A stretch of 64,000 nt of DNA from Cunninghamella blakesleeana (lineage: Eukaryota > Mucoromycota > Mucoromycetes > Mucorales > Cunninghamellaceae), in assembly GCA_017871115.1 (NCBI GenBank), contig JAFCIZ010000001.1, positions 2,709,501-2,773,500 on the forward strand, given 5' to 3'. Position numbers and translations under genes: made by a program. Numbering within the stretch: the stretch's first letter is position 1; each line of letters starts with the position of its first letter. Of this stretch, positions 13,888 through 25,469 are shown one piece after another. The notes beneath the pieces were generated by a model, which was given only the letters and a program-made list of their open reading frames with translations, was not told where the DNA came from and did not search any database.

Positions 13888-14357
13888 CCTTCTAGTAACG
13901 GATTTCTTCCTTTTTTGGCCACGGTTTTTTTTCTTCTAATAGATGTTGTTAATGAGACTTGGTTAAATAATAAAGATAAATTTAAAATCATTTTACGAAC
14001 ATGAAGATGAAAATCTAATTGATTTTGTTGAGAAGATGATAATAGGCTTATCCAATTTGGCTGTTGTTGTTGTGAGGCTGCGCCGTTGGTAATATTATGC
14101 TTTTGATAATAAGAAGGTGTTTCAATAGTTTGTAGTAAATAATGTAAAGATTCATAATGTGTAAAAGATAACCTTTTTGATATATAATAAGTACCAACAT
14201 TATACCACGATCGACTTATAATACATACTGTTAATATATTTAAGACCCAATCTCTTTGTCCATGTACATTGTTTTGTAATTCAGTAACTGAAATAGAATC
14301 AAATAACCATTTATATACTTCTAAGATTAATTCAGGAGGAAGATCTGATAGAATCAT
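12797..14357 (-). CDS. F-box domain protein
   Basis: Two exons (14357-13889, 13746-12797) joined in frame give 472 residues. The N-terminus has an F-box core (ILSDLPPELILEVYKWLF), the Skp1-binding motif of SCF ubiquitin ligase adaptors. The rest has no Kelch, WD or obvious LRR signature. It is mixed Leu/Ile-rich sequence with short Gln, Asn/Asp and Ser runs, plus a KCPCCIGKGW cysteine patch in the middle that could be structural. The C-terminal half carries spaced segments such as HTLIIRGN and KLIIHGN that resemble irregular LRR-like repeats. The ATG at 14357 starts directly at the F-box. The substrate is unknown. Confidence 0.8.
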
Positions 14358-15216
14358 ATAAAAAATAAAATAAAATAAATATGAATAAATAAAATAATAA
14401 ATAGGTAGATATATATTAATATATAAAATATAAAGCGTAGAAAAAGAAAAAAAAAATTAAAAAGTGAAAAAGCTATAAAAAATTAAAAATTAAAAAATTC
14501 CAAAAATTTAAAGATTTTATTTATGGTCCGGTGAGTTTTTTTTTAAAAAAAATGCTTCAACATCTCTCCCCTAATTCATTTGGGTTGCACTTAATCATCA
14601 CTAGAGATAGTCTGTGTAATAAAAAAAATCATGTTATCACATTACCTATAATATTATAACTCACACGAAAAAATACAGTTTTATATATATATATATATAT
14701 ATAAATATTTATATATATATATAATAAACAAAAAAGTAAATATGTACCCGAGTTTAGATTTTCTTTGTGTAGTTATATAGTTAAAACCGAATAAATGGTT
14801 CATATAAAGGTAAAAAAAAAAAGGATCTTTTAAATCTCAATTTTTATTTTTATTGGCTATTACTTCAACCTCTTCCATTAAAATCTACTTCTTCTAATTT
14901 TATTATCTTTTATTTTCTTATATTAAATTTAAAAAATAATAATAGTAAACATAATAATAATAATAATAAATTATTCTCCATTAAATATAGCAATAAGGTA
15001 TAATAAAATAACAAAGAATCGTTTCTTTTTGTAAGGTAGTAATAAAATTTAATATAAAAAAAGAAAGTAGATGGTTTTATTTTGTTCTATTCACTTCCCA
15101 AAAAAAGTGATCATTTTTGAATCCCGCTATAATTTTTTTTTAAAAAATTTTTTTGTTTACCACTCTTTCTTTTTTTTTTCTCTATACTTTTTAAATAAAA
15201 TAAATTATAATAAAAG
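14358..15216. other. Divergent intergenic region, F-box / zinc-finger genes
   Basis: About 860 bp of AT-rich DNA separates two divergently transcribed genes. It contains (AT)n runs near 14680-14730, TAA/AAT triplets near 14950-14970 and T-tract/A-tract junctions near 14530 and 15135. I see no coding exon or RNA gene. Confidence 0.5.
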
Positions 15217-15901
15217 ATGGGTAACGTAAGTGATACGTTTTTTTTTTAATTATATTTACAGCTAAATAAACTATATGAGATAGATATAAAAAGAAAAATA
15301 AACTAATTGAATTATCAAAATATATAGGGACAAAAAGCACAAATGAGACGGGACCGTGCCGCTAAAGATAATAAAAAAGCTGCTTCACAATTAAAAGTTG
15401 TAAGTTTATAGTTTATTATATGAATATTTTGAACAGAGATGGATAGATGGATAAACTCTTTTATTTATATATTTTCTTCTTTTTCATAGAATGCTGCTGC
15501 TAAAAATATCATTTGTAAAAAGTGCTTTCAAACTTTCCTTTGTACTAGTCGAGAAAAGGCGTAAGTTTATTTTTTATATTTATTAAAAAATAAAATAAAG
15601 CAATAAAGGGCAGTAAAAACGATATGATCTATTATACTTTTTTATTTATTTATTTATTTTATATTTCTATATAAATTCCCTTTTTTTTATTATTATTTAT
15701 TAGTTTAACCGAACATGCTGAAAATAAGCACAACCTCACCTTAAAAGATTGTTTCCCAGGTAAATGGATATAATTTATATATTTTTTCAAAAAATGAAAA
15801 AGACATGTATAAATAGGAGTATTAATTTTGCGTTCAAATTCATATGACTGACTGATCTACCTGTATTTCTTTATTTTTAAATAGACTTTACTAGTTCCTA
15901 G
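15217..15901 (+). CDS. 4F5/zf-met2 small zinc-finger protein (At2g23090-like)
   Basis: Five tiny exons (15217-15225, 15328-15399, 15490-15560, 15704-15759, 15885-15901) encode 74 residues; the first has only three codons. The N-terminus (MGNGQKAQMRRDRAAKDNKK) is the basic 4F5/SERF-type segment. It is followed by a C2H2-type finger, ICKKCFQTFLCTS then EHAENKH, and the ending LKDCFPDFTSS. This matches the small conserved eukaryotic family that includes Arabidopsis At2g23090, whose function is poorly known; nucleic-acid or zinc binding is likely. The exons are too short to appear as ordinary ORFs, but every junction is GT-AG and in phase. Confidence 0.85.
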
Positions 15902-16316
15902 ATCCCAGAGAGTTGCTTCATTTTATTATTTTTATTTATTATTTAACTTTAATAACGTCATCTTTTAATTATATCATCATCATTTAATTTAATATATACT
16001 CTGGCAAGCTCTTTATTAAAATAAAGGAATTAGAATACTTTTTATAAATATATACTTTTCTTTTTTTTAAAAAAAAAAAAAGAAAACAAAAACAAAAACA
16101 AAATAATAATATTAGTAATAGTAATTTATATGGGGATTAGAATAACTCTAATAATTTTTATTGAATGATTATATAATTTAAGGAATCATAGAAAAAAAGA
16201 AGAATAAATAAAATAGTGTACATAATAAACTATTGTAGATGATATTTTTTGATAATACAATTTTTTTTAAAAAAATGAAAAAAAAAATAATTAAATAAGT
16301 ACGTAAATTAAATAAA
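15902..16316. other. Convergent 3' intergenic region
   Basis: About 415 bp between the 3' ends of the zinc-finger and chitin deacetylase genes. It holds an A-run near 16070, CAAAAA repeats and AT-rich 3'UTR-like sequence. No gene seen. Confidence 0.5.
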
Positions 16317-17844
16317 TTAAGATAAGAAGGCAGCAGCAACAACAGAGAGACCTAAAGCCAAAGAGCTAGTAGTTAAAGATACGGCAGCACTTTGACCATT
16401 TTGGTTGGAGGCATTACCAGGTTTAGTAGCATCATTAGTGGGCTTAGTATCTGGTTTAGCAACGGGAGTGGAAGGAGTAGGGGAGGCAGTGGTGGTAGGG
16501 TTAGAGTTAGGACCGTTACCTTCTTTATAAGAAGCTTGGGCATTACAGGTACCGACAGTGGTAACTTTCCAATTGTTCTAGATTCATTTAAATAATAATA
16601 AAAAGGAAAAAAAAGAAAGAGTTAAAAATAGGCAAAGCAATAATATTAATTATACCACACAAAAAAAAGCTTATTTTAAATGAAAAAAATAAAAAAATAA
16701 AAATAAAATAAAAAAAGTTTATGTTTTTTTTTTAATTACCAAGAAGAGAGGTAAGATATCAATAGCAGCCTTAACAGTAACATCATATAAATCATGTTCT
16801 AAAGAAACACCACCAACTTGAGAAGTAGCAGATTCCTTAACCCATTGAGTGACATTACCAGAAATATATTCAGGTTTGAAGGCCTTGTTTTCGGTTAAAG
16901 ACCAATCATTAGTATCGTGAGTCCAGATAACGGCTAATCATAATAATAAAAAATAAAGTTAATAAATGTTTATATTTACATTTTATATTTATATATAAAT
17001 ATTTATAAACACATACGGGTGAAGCCGAGAGCTTTAGCAACATCTCTAACACGATTATCAATATCACCATAGGGCTAAAAAGAAAAAAGAAGTAAAAAAA
17101 AAAAAATTAATAAATAATGTTACAAAACGATGCTAAAATAAAGAAACTAAAAAAGTCTATGATAACGAACAAACAACTTACAGGTCTAAAGAAACGAGGA
17201 GAGAAACCGGTAGCTTCCTTGATAACAAGTTCATTCCATTTTAATTCAGCAACGATTTGTTCGTTGGTTAAAGAAGTCATGTAGTTATGAGACCAGGTAT
17301 GCATAGCCAATTCATGACCATCCTTGAAGGCTCTTAAAGTTTCATTAGGGAATTTACGAACTTGACCACCAACCATGAAGAAAGTAGCCTTGGTCTTGGT
17401 TTTGGCTAATTCGTCGTATAAAGCAGTACTGAATTCAGATGGGCCATCATCGTAAGTAGGGGCCCATTGACCTTTAGGACATTGGTAAAGATCTTCTTTA
17501 GCAAGACAATTGGTTAAAGTCCAATCACAATGATCAGTCTTGCTAGTAGGGGCTATATAAAATAAAATAGAGATGATCAGTAAAAAATAAATAACACGAC
17601 AGTAATTCTTTTCTATTTCTAAATAAAACAAATAGAATGAAAAATCCGTTTATTAAAACCTACTTTTAACACCACCAGTGACCTTATAAACGGGAGCATC
17701 GGCAATAGGAACGTTTTTAATAAGTTCTAACCATTCAGGTTTAGCAGTAGGAATAACGCCAGGTTGAGGATATTCTTGGGTGAAAGTTTGAGCGTTGATA
17801 GCTGATAAAGCAACAGTGGCGAGGACGAGAAGTTGAGAATACAT
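16317..17844 (-). CDS. Chitin deacetylase, polysaccharide deacetylase (NodB) family
   Basis: Five exons (17844-17664, 17552-17182, 17074-17017, 16933-16740, 16577-16317) encode 354 residues. A signal peptide of about 18 residues is followed by the NodB domain with all five motifs: TYDDGPSEFS (catalytic base and metal Asp), HTWSHNYMTSL (metal His pair), RFFRPPYGD, WTHDTNDW and SLEHDL. A Ser/Thr/Pro-rich stretch and a hydrophobic C-terminal tail after an Asn/Ser region suggest GPI anchoring. Enzymes of this family remove acetyl groups from nascent chitin to make chitosan, the main wall polymer of Mucorales. Motif 1 has Tyr where most members have Phe (TFDDGP). The gene is convergent with the zinc-finger gene. 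Confidence 0.93.
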
Positions 17845-18791
17845 CTTTATTTATTATATGCTTTTCTACTTAAAATAAGGAGAGGTATGGAGGGAAAAAA
17901 AAAAAAATGAAAGTTTTTGATAAAGGAAAGGAGCTGCGAAAAGAAAAAAAAAAAAAGTAAAAGAAAAAGGATTAAATAATAAAAAGAATAAATAATAAAA
18001 AATAAGGGTGTTTATATAGTAAAAATGTATATATATTTAAATTTTAAATGATTGAGAAAAAAACATCTAAATTGGCACAGTTCGTGTAACTGTATATGTA
18101 TTAACTTAACTGGACTGAGGTTGAACAAAAAAAAAAAAAAAAGTTAAAAGATATTAATATATTCCGCCTCATCATATTATTATTATTTAATATTTTTTAT
18201 TTTTCATTATGTAAAAAAAGATATATATAGTTTTTTTTTTTTACATTTCAACTAGAAAATAAAGAATATGATATTAAAAACTAAAAAATAGCACAGAAAA
18301 TAAAAAATAACCATATAAAGTGGTAAAAAAGGATAAAAATACAAATAATAAGAATTATTAGAATACTATAATATATTTGGAAACCCGTGGTGATATATTA
18401 TATTATGAATAGCACAGAACAGAAAATTAGGAATTTGTCGACGACTTCCAAAAATTCCATATCTTATATTTTTTATATGATGTTCAACTTAATTAAATCA
18501 AGATAAATTGAGTTTATTTTTATATTTATATATCTTTTTTTATTATTATTTATGGTTATTTTTATATTTTATTTTTACCTTTTTCTTATTGCTTTTTTTT
18601 ATTTCATTTCCTTTTTTTTTCAATTTTATATAATGGATAATACTATATTCGGACATCAAAATCATTCTTAAGTAACTAAAATAAAAAATCTTTCTATCAT
18701 CGAAAAAACCAAACTTATTCTTAGTATCATCGTCGTCATTATTATCGATGTCATTTTTTTATTTGACATTTAGGATCCGGTTTATTGTGGA

Positions 18792-18829
<38 letters not shown>

Positions 18830-19083
18830 AATTAATAGGTAATGGCCATTTCCCTCCAATAACTAAAAAAAATTATACTGATCTCCTTAATTTATATGGA
18901 GTACAAAAAAAAAACATGTTTTAAAGTTTATAAATGGTCTACATATCTCTCTCTTTTTTTTTTTTTTTTTATTATTATTATATATTTTTTTATTTTTTTT
19001 ATTTTTTAAAATAACAATACATACATATATATATATACATATACGTACACATATACATATACTTATATACATGTATATAATTA
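17845..19083. other. Long AT-rich intergenic region with microsatellite
   Basis: About 1.24 kb upstream of chitin deacetylase and downstream of the J-protein gene. It contains homopolymer A/T runs, a (TA)17-like microsatellite at about 18793-18826 and many short ATA repeats near 19015-19080. I find no exon supported by splice sites on either strand and no RNA gene. Confidence 0.5.
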
Positions 19084-20519
19084 CTAATAAATATAATCTG
19101 GATCAAATCCTAATCTACGCATTTCATCACAGTTCTTCATAGGCATTTTCAAAGCTTTTTTATATTTCACTTCATCATAACCTATACCAAAAAGAGATCC
19201 TCTAGCTTGTGATAATCGATAAGAACGAGATCTTTTTTCATTTTGACATCGACTATTGACATTATTCACATATTCTTGTTCTACTTGACGTTCCACACGA
19301 TTCAATTTATACCCTCCTGTTTCAGCAATAGGTTGGAAAGTTGATGGGTTAACATAATAAGGAATGTTTAAGTTTGTAGTTGTTCGAGCCTGCGAAAAAT
19401 CGTTAGATGGTTGGAATTTATAAAGTGGTGGTGTTTCGGTTGTAAAGAGATTGGATAATATAGCATATAAAAATAAAACTAAAACTGGTAATACTTGTAA
19501 CCACCATAATGGTGTATTAGCTGCTGCTTGACGTTCTTGCTGTTGATAAAATCGTTGGTTTTGTTGTTGTCGAACATTAAAAAACGGATGTCGGAACTGT
19601 GCATTATGTCGTCGGTAAGTTGGTTGTCGTAACCCCCCTCCTCCAAAAAACATATCAAATAGTTCATCAGGTGACATTTCATTACCTCTGTAAAATTGTT
19701 GTTGTTGTTGATAGGAATTCGATGTGGATCTCATTTCAGGATCTCCTCCACTAGAATCATGTATGGCCCGTTTTTGTGGATCTGATAATACTGTAAATGC
19801 TTTGGATATTACTATAAAATAATTTGAAAAATAATGATATGAATATTTTTAATTGTCATTATTTTATACCTTTAATTATTTTTATTTTATTTTTTTTAAA
19901 AAAAAAAAAAATCATCCTATATTTTATATCTCATATCCTATATATATATATATATACATCACTTACACTTGAATGCTTCATCTGCTCCAGGGGCGCTGTT
20001 TTTATCAGGATGAAACTGTAAAGCCAGCTATATCCATATGAAATGAAATTTAAATATATCGCTTTAATCATTTTAATCTTATTGATAAATATATGATACT
20101 CTTTATCCTATTATTTTTACCTTTCTATATGATTTTTTTATTTCCACTTCAGTACAATTTTTATCAAGGGATAATACTTTATAATAATCTGTTCCACATG
20201 ATAATATAGTTTTACAAGCCTTGACTTGTTCAGGTGTATATTTTTTTTCTGCTGAGGGAGTAGTACTAGAAGAAGAAGAAGTAGACGAATGACTAGTTTT
20301 AGATTGGGCTTGACTATGATGATGTTGAGCTCCTGTTGTTTTGCCTGTTGAAGACGATTCAGTAGCTTGTATTTCCTCTAATAACGTTTTTCCTTGTGTA
20401 GTTGGGTATAATTCTATAGATTTTTTTGCAAACTTGAGTGCACCAGCTTTATTACCATTAGATAAATGTTTTTTAGCAATAGTTATGCAACGAAGTGCTT
20501 CATCTTTATTTACTTCCAT
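19084..20519 (-). CDS. ER membrane J-protein, DNAJB12/HLJ1 type with DUF1977
   Basis: Three exons (20519-20121, 20027-19967, 19811-19084) give 395 residues. The N-terminal region (NKDEALRCITIAKKHLSNGN) is a helical repeat typical of DNAJB12/14. The J domain follows from about residue 112, with YYKVLSL and the HPD triad at 139-141. Next come a Gly/Gln/Phe-rich linker and one membrane segment at about 256-276, then a C-terminal DUF1977-like domain. In known members the J domain faces the cytosol on the ER and recruits Hsp70 for ER-associated degradation. The gene shares a 268-bp divergent promoter with the INTS2-like gene. Confidence 0.9.
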
Positions 20520-20787
20520 TACAAAAATAATAAAGAGTTATAATAGTAAAAACAACAGTAGTAATAAAGAAATAAGAAATAAACTATATACACATAAATA
20601 ATAAAAAAAAAAAATAGAGAGAGAGGGAAAAAACCAAGTTAAAAAAAAAGACGAATTAATTTTTTATTGGATAAAATTTTAAACCTCGAAGTTTAAATTT
20701 TTTTATTTTTGATCGCCTGAATTTTTTATTTTTTTTCTTTCTCCTAATTCATTATTATTATTTTTATTATTATTATTTTAAAAAATT
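20520..20787. promoter_or_regulatory. Divergent promoter, J-protein / INTS2-like genes
   Basis: Only 268 bp separates the two start codons, so the control region is shared. It contains an inverted repeat TTTAAAC (20678-20684), a 6-nt spacer and GTTTAAA (20691-20697). The palindrome could bind a dimeric factor; that is inference. Confidence 0.4.
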
Positions 20788-23452
20788 ATGCATGTTGTAA
20801 ATAAAATAGAATCTGAATTTGTACCTTCCAATACACATAAAAGAGCCAGAAATATAGATAATTTATACCAACTATTAAAAAGCCGCGTATTTTATAAAAC
20901 GGATTATGCTACTTGGTTATTTGAATGTATTGTTAACGTTTCAGTACCTATTCACCCAAAGTTTAGTACACTTATTAAAGAATATGTTTACTGGTAAATT
21001 CAATCTTGAATTATATATATAAAGAAAACGAGGAAAATACTATTTTATTAACTTGAATAATGGATTGATTTTCTTTTATCTTCATTTAGTATATTTTTAG
21101 AAAACAAAATGGAAAAGATCCCTGAAAGCTGGATTCAGCCTTATTTACAAGACGTATACCTTTTAACTCCTACTCATATCTTATTAACACTTTATATGTT
21201 ACAATACAATGATGCTATGATTGCTTTCCGTACCGATCCAAAATACGTCTCTTTATTAGCAAATGAAACGGTATCTGGGCAACATGCTCCTTATGCCATA
21301 TTGGACATTGTACAAACTATTCCTTTACAAGCCATGTTAAATCACATTGATACACAAAATCATAAATCAACATCTTCCTATTATAAAGCCATCTATCCTG
21401 ATATGATATCATTGACAGCCAATTTATTTCCTGAACTTTTGGATACCGTTAGCTTTTTATTAACTAATGAAAAAGAATATACTACCAATTTATCACAACA
21501 ACATAAAAAAATAAATTTGGACATGTTGGATACACTATTATTATCCTATAAAGACCAACCTCATATTACACTGAAAGGTAATATAGATATACAAATAGAT
21601 AATTGGTGATTTTTTTATTTTTTCTTGCTGTTGATCAATTATTTTTGATAATTTTAATATATATAGCTTTATCAAGTTTACACACCGTCGAGTTAAAAGA
21701 TATGAAAGATTGCTCTAAAAAATTAATTGATATTCTCTTACTGCCCTGTTTAGAAAAGTAAATAAATATTAGTATATGTACATTCTGTTTTTTAAGATAA
21801 ATAAAAAAATGAACAAAAAAGAATATAGCAATAATTATTTGTATTAACTTTATCTTATTTTAGGAATATAGATTCTCGTATCATTGACGGGTTTATTTCG
21901 GCTTGTAAATACTTTCATCAATCAATACCTCACCAAGTATGGTTATGTACTATCAATGCACTCATCTCAAATAAAGCTACCGACTATACATTTGATGATT
22001 TAATTAAAACACCAACAATATTATTTAAGTGTGATAAACGCATTTTTAGATCTAAAAAACTACTACCGCTTTGGCTACATGTAAATAAGATTAAGTATAA
22101 CTAAACTAAAAAATGAAAATAACACTCAATAATTCGTATTACTTTTTTATTTTTCTTATTTATTATTTATCTAGATATTATCATGTTTAAGAACGTGTTC
22201 AAAACATCGAATTTGGCAGAGATTTCATTTAACATTTAATAGAAATGATGTAATTTTTTTTTTTCTTAAAAAAAAACTATAATATATTGAAATAAAACTA
22301 TATAAAACTCACTATTTATTTTTTTAACTAAACCATTAATAAATTTCATAGACACGCATCAATGGACGAAATGTAATGGCGTTAATTAATGCTCAAGAAT
22401 CAATCATGTTGCAATTATTATTGGAATTGTGTCATCAACAGAAAGGAGATGATGAAAATAAAGGTAAATTAAAAATAACATTATTAATAATAATAAAAAA
22501 GGTATAGTATAACAAGTATGCAGTAACATCTGTTTTTTCTAATAAATTGTTATATTATTTTTATTTAGATTCACTAATAGAAGCACAACATTTAATATGT
22601 AATTTTATTCATGGTGTATTTATTGATGATAGGGACGGTTTATTAGCAAAAACACTTCATTTTCAAACATATTCTACCGATTTAGTTCCAATGATGGTTG
22701 AGTTAGTACCCTCAATGTGTAAGTAGCATAAATAGATAGGTCAAGAGAAGGAAGGGGGAAAATAGAACAATTATTAATTTCGTTTATTCATGTCATCTTA
22801 TTCTATTTTATTTTTCTTTATTTATTTACATATTTAATGAATAGATATTGTTTCTAATTTTTTACCTGAATTAATAAGACAGCCACAAATTGAAAAACAA
22901 GTATTTGGGATAATACTAGCTTGTCATCTTTGTGAAAAATATCCTATGGAAAGTTAGTAAGTTTAAAACGATTTTTGATATTTTTAATAGTATATATGAA
23001 CGGTCAAATTATCAATAGCAAGAATAAGAAATATTGTCTCATTTTTTTTTCTCTTTTTTTTAAAAAAAAAAATAAAATACAAAAATAGTCTTGCTTTGGC
23101 TGAAAAGTGTGCTATGACTAGATTATTAAAAATTGCATACCCAACACAACCGCCATCATCAGGGTCAGAAGCTCAATGTGTACCATCAGAATATCTCATT
23201 CAAGCTATTCCTGCGTTAGTTCACTTGGCTCGTGCATTCCCATTTTACAGTCCTCAAATATTAAAAGCATTAGATGATATTCAACAAGGTTTACCTACCA
23301 TGCCAAACACTTTACTTGGTGAAGAAAAAAGTCATACAAGGATTATTTTAATTTTACAATTACATAAAGTATTAAAAGATACCCGTGATTTAGTACAAAA
23401 GGAATCGGAGCAAATGGATCAAGTCAATAAACCTGTTCAATTGGAATTATAA
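20788..23452 (+). CDS. Integrator complex subunit 2-like protein (compact)
   Basis: Nine exons (20788-20993, 21090-21577, 21667-21757, 21864-22080, 22175-22249, 22352-22463, 22569-22718, 22845-22956, 23089-23452) give 604 residues of alpha-helical repeat-like sequence. The best landmark is [19 protein letters not shown] followed by a short helical C-terminal domain, which resembles the end of animal INTS2. The segment [20 protein letters not shown] is another conserved-looking block. Animal INTS2 is about 1200 residues, so this is about half size; the missing part would be N-terminal. Integrator cleaves nascent RNA at snRNA genes and at paused polymerase II. The complex is absent from most Dikarya. 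The assignment rests on remembered family similarity and needs a profile search. Confidence 0.65.
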
Positions 23453-23647
23453 TAATGACATCTACTCTTATATTATTCCTATTTTTTATTTTTATTTTTA
23501 TCATTATTATTATTATTATTTTAATCAATTGATTTATTTTTAAAATAGTAAGGGTATAACGATTGAATAATAATTATGATAATAAAAATAATTATGGCCA
23601 ACATAAAATAAAAAAAAATAGAGTCCTATAATGCATTTACCGAGATT

Positions 23648-24335
23648 CTAATATTTTATAACATAGTTCTTAAAAGATATATTATTTGATGTGTCCACTT
23701 TATCTTCACTGTCATCACATATAGATATATCCTTTTGATCACTTAACACTAGCCGTAAAGAGCCATCTATTAATTGTGTGTAAGCATTATTTAATGATAT
23801 CCACTTCCCAATATCCAAATCTATGTATAGAAAAAATGAAAAAATAAAAATAAACTAAATGTCAGCTATATTTTTATCTCAACTACATCATATCTTATTA
23901 TATTACATCAATTTTTATATTAATATACCTTTGGCAACAGTTTTTAACATAACACAGCCAGAGTGATCCCCAACTAAATATTCTTGAACCTGTACAGTTT
24001 TATCTATTTATTTGTAAATTAAGTAGTTGTTGGTTACTATTATTATTATTATTACTTTGCTATTCGCTTTTATTTATTTGTTTTTTTTCTTCTACTTTGA
24101 TATTATATATGTATGTACCGTTATAAGTAGTTTCTACAGTAACCAACCATTCTATTATTTTTACTCGTAAATGAATTCCATATTGATTTGGTAAAAGTGA
24201 ACTTACTGAATTGATAACACCTTAATAAAACAATAATTATAAAATAAAAAAATCAAGAAATAAATATTACATTTTCCTTATTAAAAAATGTTATAATATT
24301 ATTATATGTATATATATTTTATTACCAATTGGCAT
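23648..24335 (-). CDS. Small OB-fold nucleic-acid-binding protein (SOSS-B/At4g28440-like)
   Basis: Four short exons (24335-24326, 24220-24119, 24003-23929, 23820-23648) give 119 residues. The sequence reads as a single OB fold: VKIIEWLVTVET, then QEYLVGDHSGCVMLKT, IGKWISLNNAYTQLIDGSLRLVL. The VGD-G pattern and the GS-RL strand resemble plant At4g28440-like proteins and SOSS-B single-stranded-DNA-binding proteins. The acidic tail is short. Exon 1 has only ten coding bases; an in-frame stop lies upstream of its ATG. It converges on the INTS2-like gene with 195 bp between stops. RNA versus DNA binding cannot be told from sequence. Confidence 0.72.
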
Positions 24336-24700
24336 ATTATATGATTGTAGCTATAAAAATAATTCTAAAGTAGAGAAAGAACAAAAAAATAGCCAGTTGA
24401 CCGTGGAAAGGGAAAAAAAAATTGAGCTGGCGCTATTTTTTTTTCGCGCCCTCATTTTTTTTTAAGATAATTATATTTTTATATTGGTAGGATTAAAAGT
24501 TGTAACACAAAATAGCTACTGTAGTGTGTATGGTCAAGTATATCACAGTAGATTACTGTAGCATTTCAGCAAGGCTTGCTGGATTTTGGAAATATCATAT
24601 TATATATTGCAAGTGATATTCTATATATTCAATATTATTAGTATTATTTCTACTGTAGTTAAAATTTATTTATTTATTAAAAATATGTAGCACTTACTGA
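24336..24700. promoter_or_regulatory. OB-fold gene upstream region: CGCGAAA box and TACTGTAG repeats
   Basis: This 365-bp region has unusually GC-rich islands for the window. TTTCGCGC at 24442-24449 (CGCGAAA on the gene strand) matches E2F/SBF/MBF-type cell-cycle sites and sits in an inverted repeat, GGCGC (24429-24433) with GCGCC (24446-24450). TACTGTAG occurs three times (24517, 24554, 24651), with a reverse copy at 24134 inside exon 2. Confidence 0.4.
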
Positions 24701-25109
24701 CTAGATTTTTAACGTGTGGTTGACTATAACACAAAAATAAGATATGAAAAAAATATACATTATTAAAAACCACAAGAATAAAATAATAAATAATAGTAAA
24801 AGAGGCGGATAAAGGAAATGTAAAATTATAAAAGTACCAAATTTTAATTGGATATACCAATGTGATTTGTTTAGGATGGGGAAAATATCCTCCGGATTAG
24901 GTTTATCAGAAAGTATGTCATGTAGATTTGAATGTTTATTAATTTTGAAAGAAGCTTCAGCATTAAAAGCCAAATGTGAACCCCGTGATGATTTGATATA
25001 CTGATAAATGAGAGTGAAAGATTATTTGATTGTGTATCAATTATGTTGATTAGTGGGTTTGATATCTTACCACTACACGTACCACATCCATGATGGTTGA
25101 ATGAGGCAT
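24701..25109 (-). CDS. Small hypothetical protein, 74 residues
   Basis: Three exons (25109-25071, 25000-24838, 24723-24701) joined by GT-AG introns of 70 and 114 nt encode 74 residues beginning MPHSTIMDVVRVVYIKSSRG. A second Met at residue 7 could also start it. The middle exon carries most of the protein (KHSNLHDILSDKPNPEDIF). I do not recognise a family. There is no signal peptide or clear membrane segment. The last exon adds only seven codons and is the least certain part, because a strong GTAAGT donor lies just beyond its stop in another phase. The evidence is open phase across introns and codon-like composition, not homology. Confidence 0.45.
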
Positions 25110-25469
25110 AATGGAATCCCAATTGCAAATTATATATAATAAATAAATAATTATTTATCTTTTATCCTTCTAGTGTTTTTAATGGTTTAACGTAAAAAAA
25201 AAGACTATATATGAAAAAATATATATTTAAAACTAATGTTACATGATAAATAAATAAATAATTTGCCTTTTATTCCTTTTCTTACTATTTTCATTTATTT
25301 GTTTTAAGAAAATCAATAAATTATGTATAAAAAAATATAAATATTACAAGATGATTGCTTTTAAAAATCAATATACCTTTCCCTTTTGTGTGTGTGTGTT
25401 TTATTAATTTTTCAAAAAAAAAAAAACACTATATTCAAATATAAGTGATTCCTTTATTTATTTACTAAT
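25110..25469. other. Intergenic region, no gene seen
   Basis: About 360 bp between the small hypothetical gene and the 3' end of the membrane-protein gene. It is AT-rich with A-runs and a short GT repeat near 25388. Nothing coding is supported. Confidence 0.45.
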
